Translations under genes and position numbers: made by a program | Notes under the pieces: model-generated | The model's input: the letters and a program-made list of their open reading frames with translations, nothing else | Database searches by the model: none | Told to the model about the DNA's origin: nothing | Assembly: GCA_949825045.1 (NCBI GenBank) | Contig: OX463835.1 | Span: 23,577,201 to 23,641,200, forward strand | Direction: 5' to 3' | DNA: 64,000 bases | Source of the DNA: Argyresthia goedartella | Lineage: Eukaryota > Arthropoda > Insecta > Lepidoptera > Argyresthiidae | In this document: positions 62,501 through 64,000 of the stretch, piece by piece | Layout: each line of letters starts with the position of its first letter | Numbering within the stretch: the first letter of the stretch is position 1

Positions 62501-64000
62501 GTAGCAAGCGTCCGGACGCGGCATTAAACTGTGCCTAGTACAGTTTGTAGTAGCTTGGAGCTTGCGGCAAGTAGCAAGCGTCCGCACGCGGCATTAAACT
62601 GTGCCTAGTACAGTTTGCAGTAGCTTGGAGCTTGCGGCAAGTAGCAAGCGTCCGGACGCGGCATTAAACTGTGCCTAGTACAGTTTGTAGTAGCTTGGAG
62701 CTTGCGGCAAGTAGCAAGCGTCCGGACGCGGCATTAAACTGTGCCTAGTACAGTTTGTAGTCGCTTGGAGCTTGCGGCAAGTAGCAAGCGTCCGGACGCG
62801 GCATTAAACTGTGCCTAGTACAGTTTGTAGTAGCTTGGAGCTTGCGGCAAGTAGCAAGCGTCCGGACGCGGCATTAAACTGTGCCTAGTACAGTTTGTAG
62901 TAGCTTGGAGCTTGCGGCAAGTAGCAAGCGTCCGCACGCGGCATTAAACTGTGCCTAGTACAGTTTGCAGTAGCTTGGAGCTTGCGGCAAGTAGCAAGCG
63001 TCCGGACGCGGCATTAAACTGTGCCTAGTACAGTTTGCAGTCGCTTGGAGCTTGCGGCAAGTAGCAAGCGTCCGGACGCGGCATTAAACTGTGCCTAGTA
63101 CAGTTTGTAGTCGCTTGGAGCTTGCGGCAAGTAGCAAGCGTCCGGACGCGGCATTAAACTGTGCCTAGTACAGTTTGTAGTCGCTTGGAGCTTGCGGCAA
63201 GTAGCAAGCGTCCGGACGCGGCATTAAACTGTGCCTAGTACAGTTTGTAGTCGCTTGGAGCTTGCGGCAAGTAGCAAGCGTCCGGACGCGGCATTAAACT
63301 GTGCCTAGTACAGTTTGTAGTAGCTTGGAGCTTGCGGCAAGTAGCAAGCGTCCGGACGCGGCATTAAACTGTGCCTAGTACAGTTTGTAGTCGCTTGGAG
63401 CTTGCGGCAAGTAGCAAGCGTCCGGACGCGGCATTAAACTGTGCCTAGTACAGTTTGTAGTAGCTTGGAGCTTGCGGCAAGTAGCAAGCGTCCGGACGCG
63501 GCATTAAACTGTGCCTAGTACAGTTTGTAGTCGCTTGGAGCTTGCGGCAAGTAGCAAGCGTCCGGACGCGGCATTAAACTGTGCCTAGTACAGTTTGTAG
63601 TAGCTTGGAGCTTGCGGCAAGTAGCAAGCGTCCGGACGCGGCATTAAACTGTGCCTAGTACAGTTTGTAGTAGCTTGGAGCTTGCGGCAAGTAGCAAGCG
63701 TCCGGACGCGGCATTAAACTGTGCCTAGTACAGTTTGTAGTAGCTTGGAGCTTGCGGCAAGTAGCAAGCGTCCGCACGCGGCATTAAACTGTGCCTAGTA
63801 CAGTTTGTAGTAGCTTGGAGCTTGCGGCAAGTAGCAAGCGTCCGCACGCGGAATTAAACTGTGCCTAGTACAGTTTGCAGTAGCTTGGAGCTTGCGGCAA
63901 GTAGCAAGCGTCCGGACGCGGCATTAAACTGTGCCTAGTACAGTTTGTAGTCGCTTGGAGCTTGCGGCAAGTAGCAAGCGTCCGCACGCGGCATTAAACT
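56591..64000. repeat. 70-bp satellite array, 105 full copies plus 60 bp, open at the window end
   Basis: Period is exactly 70 bp throughout. The monomer begins CAGTTTGTAGTAGCTTGGAG, continues CTTGCGGCAAGTAGCAAGCG, then TCCGGACGCG, GCATTAAACT and GTGCCTAGTA. The main variable sites are T/C at monomer position 8, A/C at position 12 and G/C at position 45, with rare private changes (57240, 57924, 58796, 59831, 63851). The first monomer starts AAGTTTG instead of CAGTTTG. No indel was seen in 7.4 kb. No coding capacity or spacer diversity, so it is a classical tandem satellite and not CRISPR. Confidence 0.97.

Noticed and set aside
56591..64000. CRISPR-like regular repeats
   Set aside because: The whole 70-bp unit is repeated with no unique spacers, and the context is an insect genome.

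Overview
The window is eukaryotic and almost certainly from a moth or butterfly. Short GC-rich exons with canonical splice sites sit in AT-rich introns packed with lepidopteran-type transposable elements: BEL/Pao, Jockey/CR1-like LINEs, a DD37D maT-type mariner, tRNA-derived SINEs and MITEs. No prokaryotic gene, operon or CRISPR array is present.

The one host gene is the DCC/neogenin/Frazzled-type netrin receptor (fra), on the minus strand. Twelve exons between 36980 and 1979 encode about 498 residues: the linker after FN3-4, FN3-5, FN3-6, the transmembrane helix and most of the cytoplasmic tail, including the P1 motif PPDLWIHH. All eleven exon junctions keep phase. The N-terminal Ig and FN3-1 to FN3-4 exons and the last (P3) exon lie outside the window or were not recognised.

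Two introns are swollen by insertions. Intron 5760-14892 holds a 4,986-bp BEL/Pao element (BEL-1) inserted in a LINE 3' end, then a LINE tail inserted in an RNase H-bearing LINE. Intron 21151-35982 holds a second BEL/Pao element (BEL-2) inside the RT of a Jockey-like LINE that also carries an antisense LINE, then an apparently intact maT transposon inside another LINE, then a long LINE with a single nonsense codon. The two BEL elements have nearly identical interiors that lack reverse transcriptase at the same junction, and both have an in-frame TAG between gag and pol; their LTRs are clearly divergent.

From 37 kb to 56.5 kb there is no firm exon: SINEs (one with an amplified 21-bp tail, one forming a near-perfect palindrome), foldback MITEs, a 9-copy 82-bp minisatellite, a Jockey-like LINE and a CR1-like LINE with coiled-coil and esterase-like ORF1. 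From 56591 to the window end runs a continuous 70-bp satellite (105 full copies plus 60 bp) whose monomer consists largely of inverted repeats and which shows higher-order structure.
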